Shown here: positions 15,760 through 20,526 of the stretch, one piece after another
How the letters are laid out: each line of letters starts with the position of its first letter
How positions within the stretch are numbered: the stretch's first letter is position 1
Source of the DNA: a virus
Length of the DNA: 20,526 nucleotides
Virus record (IMG/VR): IMGVR_UViG_3300042340_000174
Span: 1-20,526 of that record
Direction: 5' to 3' (one strand)
Program-made: the position numbers and the translations under genes
Notes under the pieces: generated by a model
Databases searched by the model: none
Told to the model about the DNA's origin: nothing
Seen by the model: only the letters and a program-made list of their open reading frames with translations

Positions 15760-16273
15760 CTTTTTCTTCCTCCGAGGGAGCTTGCGGCAATACTTTTAAT
15801 GTTTGTTTTTCGATGAAGGCATTGAGCTGGTCCAGGTCCATTTCCTGAATAGCTCTGTCCAGCATTTTTGGTTGACGTTTAGCTTGGCGCATCTCCGCAA
15901 GTAAGCGAATTACGCTGACTCGTGCACTCTGTGCCTTTGGGTCGCTGGTGTCGAGAATCTCAGCCATAGCGTCGAGTGCCTTATCCCACAGCACTTCTAG
16001 CTTCTGCTCGCCTTCAAACTTGTTGAAGAAGAAGTCTTTGAAGCCTTTCTCGGAGAACCAGCGAACAACAAGTGGTGTCCGTAGGAGGTCTGCTACATCG
16101 GTAGAGGAGTAAGTCATGGGGTCTTTCATCTGAAGACCCTCGTTCATGATTGCCCAGAAACGGGACTTAGCTTCCTTTTGTGCAGGCGTCGGACGAAACA
16201 TAACGCCGTTCAACTCAGCAAGCTCTGCCGGGTCTACATTAAGCTTTACACTTCGTTTAACGTTGTCGCTCAC
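15749..16273 (-). CDS. Terminase small subunit candidate
   Basis: A 174-aa mostly helical protein upstream of the large terminase. An early region (MTYSSTDVADLLRTPLVVRWF, about 53-73) could hold a helix-turn-helix. It is followed by a helical oligomerisation-like core (about 90-130, LDAMAEILDTSDPKAQSARVSVIRLLAEMR) and an acidic tail (PSEEEKDGN). Size, position and layout fit a small terminase, which recognises phage DNA and hands it to the motor. The start is GTG at 16273, directly abutting the upstream TAA. No sequence signature is decisive, so this is a context-based call. Confidence 0.6.
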   Translation of the reverse strand: MSDNVKRSVKLNVDPAELAELNGVMFRPTPAQKEAKSRFWAIMNEGLQMKDPMTYSSTDVADLLRTPLVVRWFSEKGFKDFFFNKFEGEQKLEVLWDKALDAMAEILDTSDPKAQSARVSVIRLLAEMRQAKRQPKMLDRAIQEMDLDQLNAFIEKQTLKVLPQAPSEEEKDGN

Positions 16274-16552
16274 TTAGACCTCCCAGCGCATTCCAGGTGG
16301 AAGCTTCACTCTCAGTGTGGCCCTATTATGCCCTAAGTCTAGTGCCTCAAGCAAGCCTAATTTGTCGAGGGCCCGCAGGTCGTCACGTACGTAGCGCGCA
16401 TTGCCTACGTGGATGCGAAGGCTAAACTCGGTCAGAGACTCCACCGCGATTGTGCCATCTGGGTGACGAAACAAGGAGGGGGTCTGCATGTAGAGGAGGA
16501 AGCTCAGTGTCCTGAAGGCCCTAAACTTGTATGGGTGCAAAACTCTCGCCAC
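16274..16552 (-). CDS. Winged-helix-like DNA-binding protein, 92 aa
   Basis: A small basic protein. Residues about 30-75 (DGTIAVESLTEFSLRIHVGNARYVRDDLRALDKLGLLEALDLGH) read as helix, turn, recognition helix and beta wing. The pattern 'YVRDDLRALDKLGLLE' is typical of winged-helix regulators. It starts at GTG 16552 with AGGGA eight bases upstream, 17 bases after the HNH gene, and its stop abuts the next start. As the first non-mobile gene after the strong promoter, it may regulate the late operon or assist DNA packaging; both are guesses. Confidence 0.6.
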   Translation of the reverse strand: MARVLHPYKFRAFRTLSFLLYMQTPSLFRHPDGTIAVESLTEFSLRIHVGNARYVRDDLRALDKLGLLEALDLGHNRATLRVKLPPGMRWEV

Positions 16553-16569
16553 TTGACAGGTCCCTTTAT

Positions 16570-17109
16570 CTAGGTTAGATTAACCGAAGCAGCCGACTGG
16601 GTAACGCCAGCGACTGTACCCCCGGAGGGCCGGCCCGCGTACTGCAGGTCGGCTCTTTTTAGTTCTAGCAGGTAACGCTCATGCGCCTCTTGCTCGGTAG
16701 CAAAGTAACCTAAGGTGCGCTGCTTCTTGTTTTCCTGGAATGTAGCTCTCCAGGTCTTGTCTCTAGTAGCGTAGTGGCAGCCAGGAAGACGACCATTGCG
16801 ATGACTAACGCGGTTCTGGCAGTTCTCGCGGTGAGTTACAACCCGTAGATTGGTGATTCTGTTGTCGCTCCGCACTCCGTTAATATGGTCCACTTGACCG
16901 TCTGGCCAGCTTCCATAGTGTAGTAGCCACGCTACCCGGTGGGCCGCATAGGTACGACCGGAGAGGGAGACACGGACGTACCCATTGACTTTGTTCTTTA
17001 TCTCGTCGCCGGGCCGAACCCCCTTAGGGCGGGCTACACGCCAGATGAGCTTACCTGTGTCAGCCTGATAGTGTATTAGGTTTGCAATGTAGTCTGGCGT
17101 GTGTAGCAT
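16570..17109 (-). CDS. HNH homing endonuclease with AP2 domain
   Basis: A 179-aa protein of the common phage HNH-AP2 architecture. The HNH core comprises HRVAWLLHYG (57-66), VDHING (73-78) and DNRITNLRVVTHRENCQN (82-99). The AP2-type DNA-binding segment runs from about 109 to 150 (PGCHYATRDKTWRATF, LGYFATEQEAHERY). All signature residues are present. The ATG at 17109 has GAGG five bases upstream and lies about 18 bases from the predicted transcription start. It is therefore the first gene of the promoter-driven late transcript, and would be expressed as strongly as the terminase genes. The family usually acts as a homing endonuclease. Confidence 0.93.
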   Translation of the reverse strand: MLHTPDYIANLIHYQADTGKLIWRVARPKGVRPGDEIKNKVNGYVRVSLSGRTYAAHRVAWLLHYGSWPDGQVDHINGVRSDNRITNLRVVTHRENCQNRVSHRNGRLPGCHYATRDKTWRATFQENKKQRTLGYFATEQEAHERYLLELKRADLQYAGRPSGGTVAGVTQSAASVNLT

Positions 17110-17133
17110 ACTGTCCTCTTCGGGTCTTGCTAT

Positions 17134-17162
17134 ATATTAACAGGCACCTACAGGGGAGTCAA
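17134..17162 (-). promoter_or_regulatory. Strong sigma70-type promoter of the packaging/late operon
   Basis: On the minus strand TTGACT (17157-17162) and TAATAT (17134-17139) are separated by 17 bases. That is 5/6 matches in each box with ideal spacing. Initiation near 17127 gives a short leader to the HNH-AP2 ATG at 17109. This is the clearest promoter in the window and implies that host RNA polymerase transcribes at least this part of the late region. Confidence 0.8.
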
Positions 17163-17534
17163 GTACCCGTAGCCATGTGCCGCCTCTTTCCTCCCCTCGA
17201 GTAGTTAGCCCGACCGAGTAGCCCTCCCGCCTCTGGCAAGGGAGGGGTGCGAGGGAGGGCGTGGGGTAAAGCATCCCGCTAGGCCAAAACCCTTTAGTCG
17301 CACAGACATGCAGCCGCGCAGGGGCCCGTCTATATGGAAACTGCCCGCCAGTGTAAGGGACGATTTCCATCCGCGGTCGCCCCTCAGCCCCACTTACCCC
17401 CTTCCTCGCACTGCTTCCCGACAGCGTCTCCGGATGGGTTGGAGGGGGGCCTTACCACTCTCACTGTCTCTTTTTTACCACAGCCGCGCCCTCTGCCCGC
17501 CTTGCTGAGGAGCTGCTGCACCCAGGCAGCTGCG
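17163..17534. other. Gene-free region of 372 bases with inverted repeats
   Basis: No convincing gene: the frames here are short and lack ribosome sites. It holds an 8-bp inverted repeat GCCCTCCC/GGGAGGGC (about 17220-17260) in a strand-biased purine/pyrimidine stretch. A 7-bp inverted repeat ATGGAAA (17334-17340)/TTTCCAT (17364-17370) follows, then a C/T-rich run with six T's near 17471. The 12-bp palindrome TGCGCTAGCGCA (17531-17542) overlaps the stop of the flanking endonuclease gene. It may house regulatory sites upstream of the late promoter or a DNA site such as an origin or packaging signal; none can be shown. Confidence 0.4.
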
Positions 17535-18014
17535 CTAGCGCACGATGCCCCACCGACGCAGGGACATTCTGCGCGTGTTCTCCGAACGTGTCACCCATTC
17601 ACAGTTATGGGGACTGTAGGACTGTGTCGGGTCTATGCGGTCTATAGACAAACCAGGGGACCAGCCAGAGGCTAAGGCCCATTGATAGAATTGCTGGCGA
17701 TGGACGCGCCACTCCTCACACACGGTTACTCCCTTGGCGCCGTAATACTGATAATTGCAGTTCTTCTCGTTATAACAGCGTTGCATCATGTCTCCCCAAG
17801 ACCGACGCAACTTTAACGGGACGCGCGCACTGGGCGCCTTCGTCTCTTTTTGTCTTCTGGGGAGATAGGTAAACGTCTCCTGCTGAAACCTCGGGCCTCG
17901 CCCAATGGCATCCATCTTAGCGCGAAACTCCGGGTCAGACTCGTACCGGCGTTTGTTCTGCTTCCAATAATACGCGGCGGCATATGCTCTCTGTTTGTCT
18001 GTCTTATCAGCCAT
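17535..18014 (-). CDS. Homing-endonuclease-like protein (HNH-related, YGAKGVTVCEEW family)
   Basis: A 159-aa protein. The C-terminal half has the hallmarks of a widespread phage HNH-like family: SWGDMMQRCYN (72-82), YYGAKGVTVCEEW (90-102), a helix FYQWALASGW (109-118), GLSIDRID (121-128), YSPHNCEWVTRSENTRR (133-149). The N-terminal 60 residues are basic and helical (KQRAYAAAYYWKQNKRRYESDPEFRAKM) and probably bind DNA. The ATG has AGGAGG ten bases upstream. It is the first leftward gene beside the divergent region. A TTGACT lies upstream at about 18059-18064, but the -10 at proper spacing (CATTGT) is weak. It may be the fifth mobile nuclease in this window. Confidence 0.8.
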   Translation of the reverse strand: MADKTDKQRAYAAAYYWKQNKRRYESDPEFRAKMDAIGRGPRFQQETFTYLPRRQKETKAPSARVPLKLRRSWGDMMQRCYNEKNCNYQYYGAKGVTVCEEWRVHRQQFYQWALASGWSPGLSIDRIDPTQSYSPHNCEWVTRSENTRRMSLRRWGIVR

Positions 18015-18255
18015 GTTAACTGGGCCTCCTTTTCCTCACAATGCCACAACTTTTCCCTTTAGTCAAACCGGAATCAACCGATACGTCTTATGAAGGCCAG
18101 GACGGGGGGCGGCGACAGCCGCCGGGTCGCAGACCCTCCCTCCCAGCCTAAGCAGACCAGCAAGCCCGGGTAAATCAACCCGCACCTACTGAACCTGCCG
18201 CCCGCCAGCCGATTGTGGTCACCGGGACGCGCTTGCCCTTAAGTGGAGAGCGATA
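18015..18255. other. Divergent intergenic region between the two operons
   Basis: Leftward transcription of the endonuclease gene and rightward transcription of the hammerhead-led operon both have to start in or near this stretch. Two adjacent GC hairpins are visible: GGCGGC-GACA-GCCGCC (18108-18123) and GGGTC-GCA-GACCC (18124-18136). Neither is followed by a T run on either strand, so they are not classic terminators. No good sigma70 promoter is evident for the rightward operon, which could mean another factor or an upstream-acting phage protein. Confidence 0.45.
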
Positions 18256-18308
18256 GTGTCCGGGCATGAAACTTGCCCGCTGATGAGGGTCTAGTAAGAC
18301 CGAAACAC
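18256..18308 (+). ncRNA. Type III hammerhead ribozyme
   Basis: All elements of a hammerhead are present in order. Stem III 5' strand is GTGT (18256-18259), cleavage base C at 18260 (GUC site, cut before 18261). Stem I is CGGGCA (18261-18266), 7-base loop, TGCCCG (18274-18279), a perfect 6 bp. The core is CTGATGA (18280-18286). Stem II is GGGTCT/AGACC with one bulged G and loop AGTA (18287-18301). Then GAA and A (18302-18305), and stem III 3' strand ACAC (18305-18308) pairing with GTGT. Stem III is open, hence type III. The motif lies in the leader of the rightward operon, six bases before the AGGAG of the first gene. Self-cleavage would leave a message whose 5' end is the folded ribozyme. Hammerheads are known in some phages; activity here is inferred from structure. 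Confidence 0.87.
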
Positions 18309-18325
18309 CATTTAGGAGTAACACC

Positions 18326-18556
18326 ATGACACACGTAACACGACACGATATGGAATTTGCTTTTTGCGAGGCTATGCAAGAGGAGTTTGGTGACGTCAGC
18401 ATCTGCGGCTTTAACTTCAGTCCAGGCTATGCACTGAAGGAGGTGAGTCCAGTCGACTTCGAACTGTCCCTCAAGGAATTCACACACCAGCTAGTTGAGG
18501 CTGGTATCTGGACTAGACACGAGGATGGCACCATACACGACGCAAGCTTAAACTAG
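18326..18556 (+). CDS. Hypothetical 76-aa protein behind the hammerhead
   Basis: First gene of the rightward operon: ATG at 18326 with AGGAG seven bases upstream. The product is small and acidic (EFAFCEAMQEEFGDVSICGFNF, VSPVDFELSLKEFTHQLVEAG), with alternating helix and strand and two cysteines, and no membrane segment. I do not recognise a family. Its ribosome site directly follows the ribozyme, so its translation would be the one most affected by cleavage or by folding of stems II and III. Confidence 0.7.
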   Translation: MTHVTRHDMEFAFCEAMQEEFGDVSICGFNFSPGYALKEVSPVDFELSLKEFTHQLVEAGIWTRHEDGTIHDASLN

Positions 18557-18570
18557 AAAGGAACCACACG

Positions 18571-18801
18571 ATGCCTACCAATATTCACGCTCTCGCCCAA
18601 CATATTCGCAAACTGTACCTGGAAAAGCTCCAGACTGACCTCACCGACGCAGGCTATCGCGTGGCGTTCAAACAGGGGACAGGCCGCACGGTAGCTGCGG
18701 TGGGCCTTCACGTGCACGCTCCCACTGAGGTCGACCTGCTCGAAGCAGCAGAGAAAGCCATGCGGGACGGCTACGACAGCGTCTTTATCTACCCAAACTA
18801 A
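18571..18801 (+). CDS. Hypothetical 76-aa protein
   Basis: ATG at 18571 with AAGGAA upstream, 14 bases after the previous stop. The N-terminus is an amphipathic basic helix (NIHALAQHIRKLYLEKLQTDLTDAGYRV), followed by two strands (KQGTGRTVAAVGLHVHA) and a helix (EVDLLEAAEKAMRDGYDSVFIYPN). It looks like a compact alpha/beta protein. No known family or catalytic motif is recognised. A small early-type protein acting on the host is plausible from position only. Confidence 0.7.
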   Translation: MPTNIHALAQHIRKLYLEKLQTDLTDAGYRVAFKQGTGRTVAAVGLHVHAPTEVDLLEAAEKAMRDGYDSVFIYPN

Positions 18802-18823
18802 ACCAACATAGGAGTACTCAGCC

Positions 18824-18940
18824 ATGACACTAGATATTACTTCAGATGCCTTCCTTACTCTCGCGTTCATGCCACTGCTCGGGTTCGTGAGCTTCATTGT
18901 GCTGATGACCCTCCTCATCCTGCTAGTAGAGAGGAGTTAA
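18824..18940 (+). CDS. Tiny membrane protein, 38 aa
   Basis: ATG at 18824 with GGAG (18811-18814) nine bases upstream. Almost all of the chain after residue 9 is hydrophobic (FLTLAFMPLLGFVSFIVLMTLLILLV), ending ERS. It is one membrane helix with an acidic N-terminus (MTLDITSD). It is directly followed by a second tiny membrane protein. Peptides of this size act as holins, superinfection factors or regulators in phages; none can be chosen here. Confidence 0.6.
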   Translation: MTLDITSDAFLTLAFMPLLGFVSFIVLMTLLILLVERS

Positions 18941-18941
18941 C

Positions 18942-19037
18942 ATGGCAGACATCGTCTGGCTGGTAGCTACAATAGCTGTCAGTGTCTACCTCGGCATCAA
19001 CTTAGCTAAGCTGCTAGCTCGGGCCCTACTAGGCTAG
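18942..19037 (+). CDS. Tiny membrane protein, 31 aa
   Basis: ATG at 18942, one base after the previous stop, with GAGGAG (18931-18936) inside the end of the upstream gene. The product MADIVWLVATIAVSVYLGIN continues LAKLLARALLG: one membrane helix with a short basic tail. Spacing and ribosome site support a real gene despite its size. It is probably co-translated with the 38-aa peptide, perhaps as a pair. Confidence 0.55.
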   Translation: MADIVWLVATIAVSVYLGINLAKLLARALLG

Positions 19038-19043
19038 TCATCT

Positions 19044-19277
19044 TGCTAGCTTACTTGAGTCCGGCCGCTTGGTTGGGTGAGCGAAGCGAACCTGCTTGCT
19101 TAGAGCTTAACAGCCTAACCAGTCAGACGCACTCGACACTGCGCATCAACTCTCGGGCGCTTCCCGGTGAATGACGCCAGTAAGCTAGACCGTGCTCTTT
19201 ACCAGAGCACCTCAAGACCCCCGAGACTGAGACAGACGGGAACGGAAGGTTCACCATGCTGTGGGGCTAGCTTACTG
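19044..19277 (+). ncRNA. Candidate structured RNA with alternative helices
   Basis: This gene-free stretch contains more long stems than expected. TGGTTGGG (19070-19077) pairs with CCTAACCA (19114-19121) and encloses AGCGAAGC/GCTTGCT (19080-19087/19094-19100, one bulge). TCTCGGG (19151-19157) pairs with CCCGAGA (19220-19226) around the perfect hairpin GTGCTCT-TTACC-AGAGCAC (19192-19210). GGTGAA (19166-19171) can pair with TTCACC (19250-19255). AGTAAGCTAG (19179-19188) can pair with either CTAGCTTACT at 19046-19055 (10 bp) or 19267-19277 (11 bp with flanks). Some of these pairings cross, implying pseudoknots or alternative states. The stems are seen directly; that they form an RNA element (ribozyme, switch or protein-binding leader) is inference. 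It is roughly 95 bases upstream of the next gene. Confidence 0.5.
19045..19276. repeat. Repeat GCTAGCTTACT: two direct copies and one inverted
   Basis: GCTAGCTTACT occurs at 19045-19055 and 19266-19276, each followed by a GAGTC-like sequence (TGAGTCC and GAGTCGC). The inverse complement of its last ten bases occurs at 19179-19188. The two direct copies bracket the structured stretch about 220 bases apart. Confidence 0.75.
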
Positions 19278-19370
19278 AGTCGCACCGTTAGCAGCGCAAC
19301 TAGAGTACAAACTACGTATAGCATATTTCCACGCATCTGTCAATACATTCTTTTACGGAGCCTTAACGCC

Positions 19371-19709
19371 ATGACATCACCGAATAACCTTTACGCTGGC
19401 CCATCTCCCTCCTCTGCCCTCACCGAGACCCTCGCCAGCCTTCCCGACTTTGCCCTCCGCTCCCTGGCCGAGACCACACCCGACATCAACGTGGTGCGTA
19501 TGGTAGTCCAGGAACTGTATCTGCGCCTCGAGCTGCGGGCATGGACAGACCTCGAGGCAGACGAGGCAAACGCTGACGCGTCCGACGAGGCGAATGCCGA
19601 GTTCCGAGACGAGGACGAGTACCCTGCCTCCCTTCAACGCGAGGAGTACGAAACGAGCCTCCTCAGGGCACGCCGCGAGTCGGCAAGCCGGTACCCCTAT
19701 GGAGACTGA
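19371..19709 (+). CDS. Acidic helical protein, 112 aa, unknown
   Basis: Start chosen at ATG 19371, with GGAG ten bases upstream. The longer frame from 19167 would run through the structured non-coding stretch and its extra residues look random. The product begins MTSPNNLYAGPSP, then has a helical part (LTETLASLPDFALRSLAETTP, VVRMVVQELYLRLELRAW). A strongly acidic run follows (DLEADEANADASDEANAEFRDEDEY), and the tail is charged (LLRARRESASRYPYGD). Acidic runs of this kind occur in DNA-mimic and small regulatory phage proteins, but there is no family match that I can name. It ends six bases before the next ATG. Confidence 0.65.
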   Translation: MTSPNNLYAGPSPSSALTETLASLPDFALRSLAETTPDINVVRMVVQELYLRLELRAWTDLEADEANADASDEANAEFRDEDEYPASLQREEYETSLLRARRESASRYPYGD

Positions 19710-19715
19710 CCAACC

Positions 19716-20129
19716 ATGGCCAGCAGCCTTATTATCGCCCTTATCACCGCCTCAACCCAACCTGGCCTCACCCATACAACGTATGGATGGGGCGAACACA
19801 TGTGCGGAGACCCTCATGCACCTAGCCCCTGCGACACCACTGCCACCACTGCCTCCGGCCTCCCCTTTCATCCCGACGAACCACACGTGGCCATACATGT
19901 GCCCAGCGACGTTACCGGTCGCGTCCGCCTTCGTCCTGGACGGTGGACTGTCTGTTTCCGCCACGTACGGAGCGGAACATACATCCACCTCCCTATCACC
20001 GACAAGAAGGGGAAGAAAGGGGGCCTTGACTTTAGCCCCGGTGCCCTTCGACTGCTGGGCATCCATCCCACACCCTGGTGGAGCGGAACACTAACACCAT
20101 GCAGCAAACAACAGGAGACGACCAAGTGA
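19716..20129 (+). CDS. RlpA / double-psi beta-barrel-like secreted protein
   Basis: A 137-aa product. A short hydrophobic N-terminus (SSLIIALITAS, residues 3-13) may be a signal sequence. Residues about 20-127 follow the pattern of RlpA/expansin-like barrels: TYGWGEHMCGD (22-32), TASGLPFHP (45-53), a strand region (about 57-94), D96 in PITD, then LDFSPGALRLLGI (104-116), like the conserved IDLS-x-A-LGI segment of RlpA. Four cysteines (C30, C39, C80, C129) could form disulfides outside the cytoplasm. RlpA-type proteins are lytic transglycosylases or wall binders, so a role in wall degradation is plausible; the family call is by eye. GGAG lies 11 bases before the ATG. Its stop overlaps the next start (GTGA). 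Confidence 0.6.
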   Translation: MASSLIIALITASTQPGLTHTTYGWGEHMCGDPHAPSPCDTTATTASGLPFHPDEPHVAIHVPSDVTGRVRLRPGRWTVCFRHVRSGTYIHLPITDKKGKKGGLDFSPGALRLLGIHPTPWWSGTLTPCSKQQETTK

Positions 20130-20317
20130 GCAACGTAATTGACCTGACCGAGTACATCAAAATTAAAAAGGGACGGGAACAACAAGGCAGGCCCCTTTCC
20201 GAGGATGCACAGGCCGAATTCAACCGACGCGTAATGCGTATCAAGGAAAGCATCGAACGCATTGACAAGTTGGCCAAGGAATTGCGTGGCGAAGCAAACA
20301 AAGCCGGGAGTACTTAA
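20126..20317 (+). CDS. Small helical protein, 63 aa
   Basis: I place the start at GTG 20126: AGGAG lies eight bases upstream and the GTGA overlap with the preceding stop matches other junctions in this genome. A longer reading from GTG 20078 lacks this support. The product is strongly charged and helical (VIDLTEYIKIKKGREQQG, EDAQAEFNRRVMRIKESIERIDKLAKELRGEA), a likely coiled coil, with no membrane segment. No family is recognised. Confidence 0.65.
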   Translation: MSNVIDLTEYIKIKKGREQQGRPLSEDAQAEFNRRVMRIKESIERIDKLAKELRGEANKAGST

Positions 20318-20319
20318 GT

Positions 20320-20490
20320 ATGCTAATCGAGACTGTTCTCCTCGTGGTCGGCCTTGCTATCGCCGGTGCATGGGGAACCGAGAAAGTTGTTGACGTAAAG
20401 AAACACAATGCTACGCTACAAGCAGACCGCTACGCGCAGTGTGTCGCGGCTACCAAAGACCCTAGGCAATGCCGCAACTTGGAGAACTGA
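20320..20490 (+). CDS. Small membrane-anchored protein with two cysteines, 56 aa
   Basis: ATG at 20320 with GGGAG nine bases upstream, two bases after the previous stop. An N-terminal hydrophobic helix (residues 5-19, TVLLVVGLAIAGAWG) is followed by a charged segment (TEKVVDVKKHNATLQADRY) and C41 and C51 near the end (QCVAATKDPRQC). The layout resembles short i-spanin-like or other inner-membrane-anchored periplasmic proteins, but it is shorter than usual spanins. It follows the RlpA-like protein, so a joint envelope role is plausible. Confidence 0.6.
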   Translation: MLIETVLLVVGLAIAGAWGTEKVVDVKKHNATLQADRYAQCVAATKDPRQCRNLEN

Positions 20491-20493
20491 CCC

Positions 20494-20526
20494 ATGCTCT
20501 CACGCTTCTTCTTTCCTGCCCTCGTT
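20494..20526 (+). CDS. Start of a further gene with hydrophobic N-terminus, cut by window
   Basis: ATG at 20494, GGAG (20481-20484) nine bases upstream, three bases after the previous stop. Only 11 codons are in the window: MLSRFFFPALV. The Arg plus hydrophobic run looks like the beginning of a signal peptide or membrane anchor. If a lipobox follows to the right, it would be a candidate outer-membrane spanin partner of the 56-aa protein; this cannot be seen. Confidence 0.5.
   Translation, partial: MLSRFFFPALV

Noticed and set aside
18553-18918. 121-codon minus-strand frame opposite the small rightward genes
   Set aside because: The plus-strand genes here have consistent ribosome sites and tight spacing; the antisense frame has none.
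19151-19255. HDV-like ribozyme
   Set aside because: The order of the crossing stems is similar, but the P1-P2 and P2-P1' spacings are far too long, there is no P4 hairpin, and no catalytic C in the expected joining segment.
19167-19370. N-terminal extension of the acidic 112-aa protein
   Set aside because: It would translate the structured non-coding stretch, has no ribosome site, and the residues look random compared with the part after 19371.
19594-20094. 166-codon plus-strand frame overlapping the RlpA-like gene
   Set aside because: It would overlap two better-supported genes, lacks a ribosome site and shows no recognisable protein pattern.

Overview
The window is a piece of a tailed double-stranded DNA bacteriophage (Caudoviricetes). 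It carries a recognisable late module: terminase small-subunit candidate, terminase large subunit, portal, scaffold, HK97-fold-type capsid candidate, a small virion protein and two very large fibre-like proteins. Bacterial signals occur throughout: Shine-Dalgarno sites, many GTG starts, stop/start overlaps (GTGA, ATGA, TAATG), sigma70-type promoters and an intrinsic terminator. Several small products have signal-peptide-like or membrane segments. The host cannot be named from this sequence. No integrase, repressor or replication gene is visible.

Layout. All of 1-18014 reads leftward (minus strand). From right to left it holds: a homing-endonuclease-like gene (17535-18014); a 370-base gap; a TTGACT-17-TAATAT promoter (17134-17162); an HNH/AP2 endonuclease; a winged-helix-like protein; the terminase small-subunit candidate; a basic protein; a papain-like half-domain; the terminase large subunit; a small membrane protein; the portal; a gap; a tRNA-Ile(GAT); a small secreted protein; a second promoter (10835-10863); the scaffold; an HNH endonuclease; the major capsid protein; a terminator; another HNH endonuclease; hairpins and a third promoter; a 184-aa virion protein; an 880-aa fibre; a GIY-YIG endonuclease; and a second fibre of more than 938 aa that runs off the left edge. 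Five homing-endonuclease-like genes therefore sit in junctions of the structural operon, and two of these junctions are seamless stop/start overlaps.

From about 18256 to the right edge everything reads rightward. The leader of this operon carries a complete type III hammerhead ribozyme core (18256-18308) that would cut just upstream of the first small gene. Then follow two 76-aa unknowns, two tiny single-helix membrane peptides (38 and 31 aa), a roughly 330-base gene-free stretch full of alternative and pseudoknot-like helices (candidate structured RNA), an acidic 112-aa protein, an RlpA/double-psi-beta-barrel-like secreted protein, a 63-aa helical protein, a 56-aa membrane protein with two cysteines, and the start of another gene with a hydrophobic N-terminus. 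The rightward operon is thus rich in small envelope-directed proteins and RNA structure, while the leftward one builds and packages the virion.

The most noteworthy items are the hammerhead ribozyme in the rightward leader, the structured region 19044-19277 with two mutually exclusive 10-11 bp pairings, the density and placement of the endonuclease genes (one bracketed by two similar hairpins), and the RlpA-like protein as a possible cell-wall enzyme.
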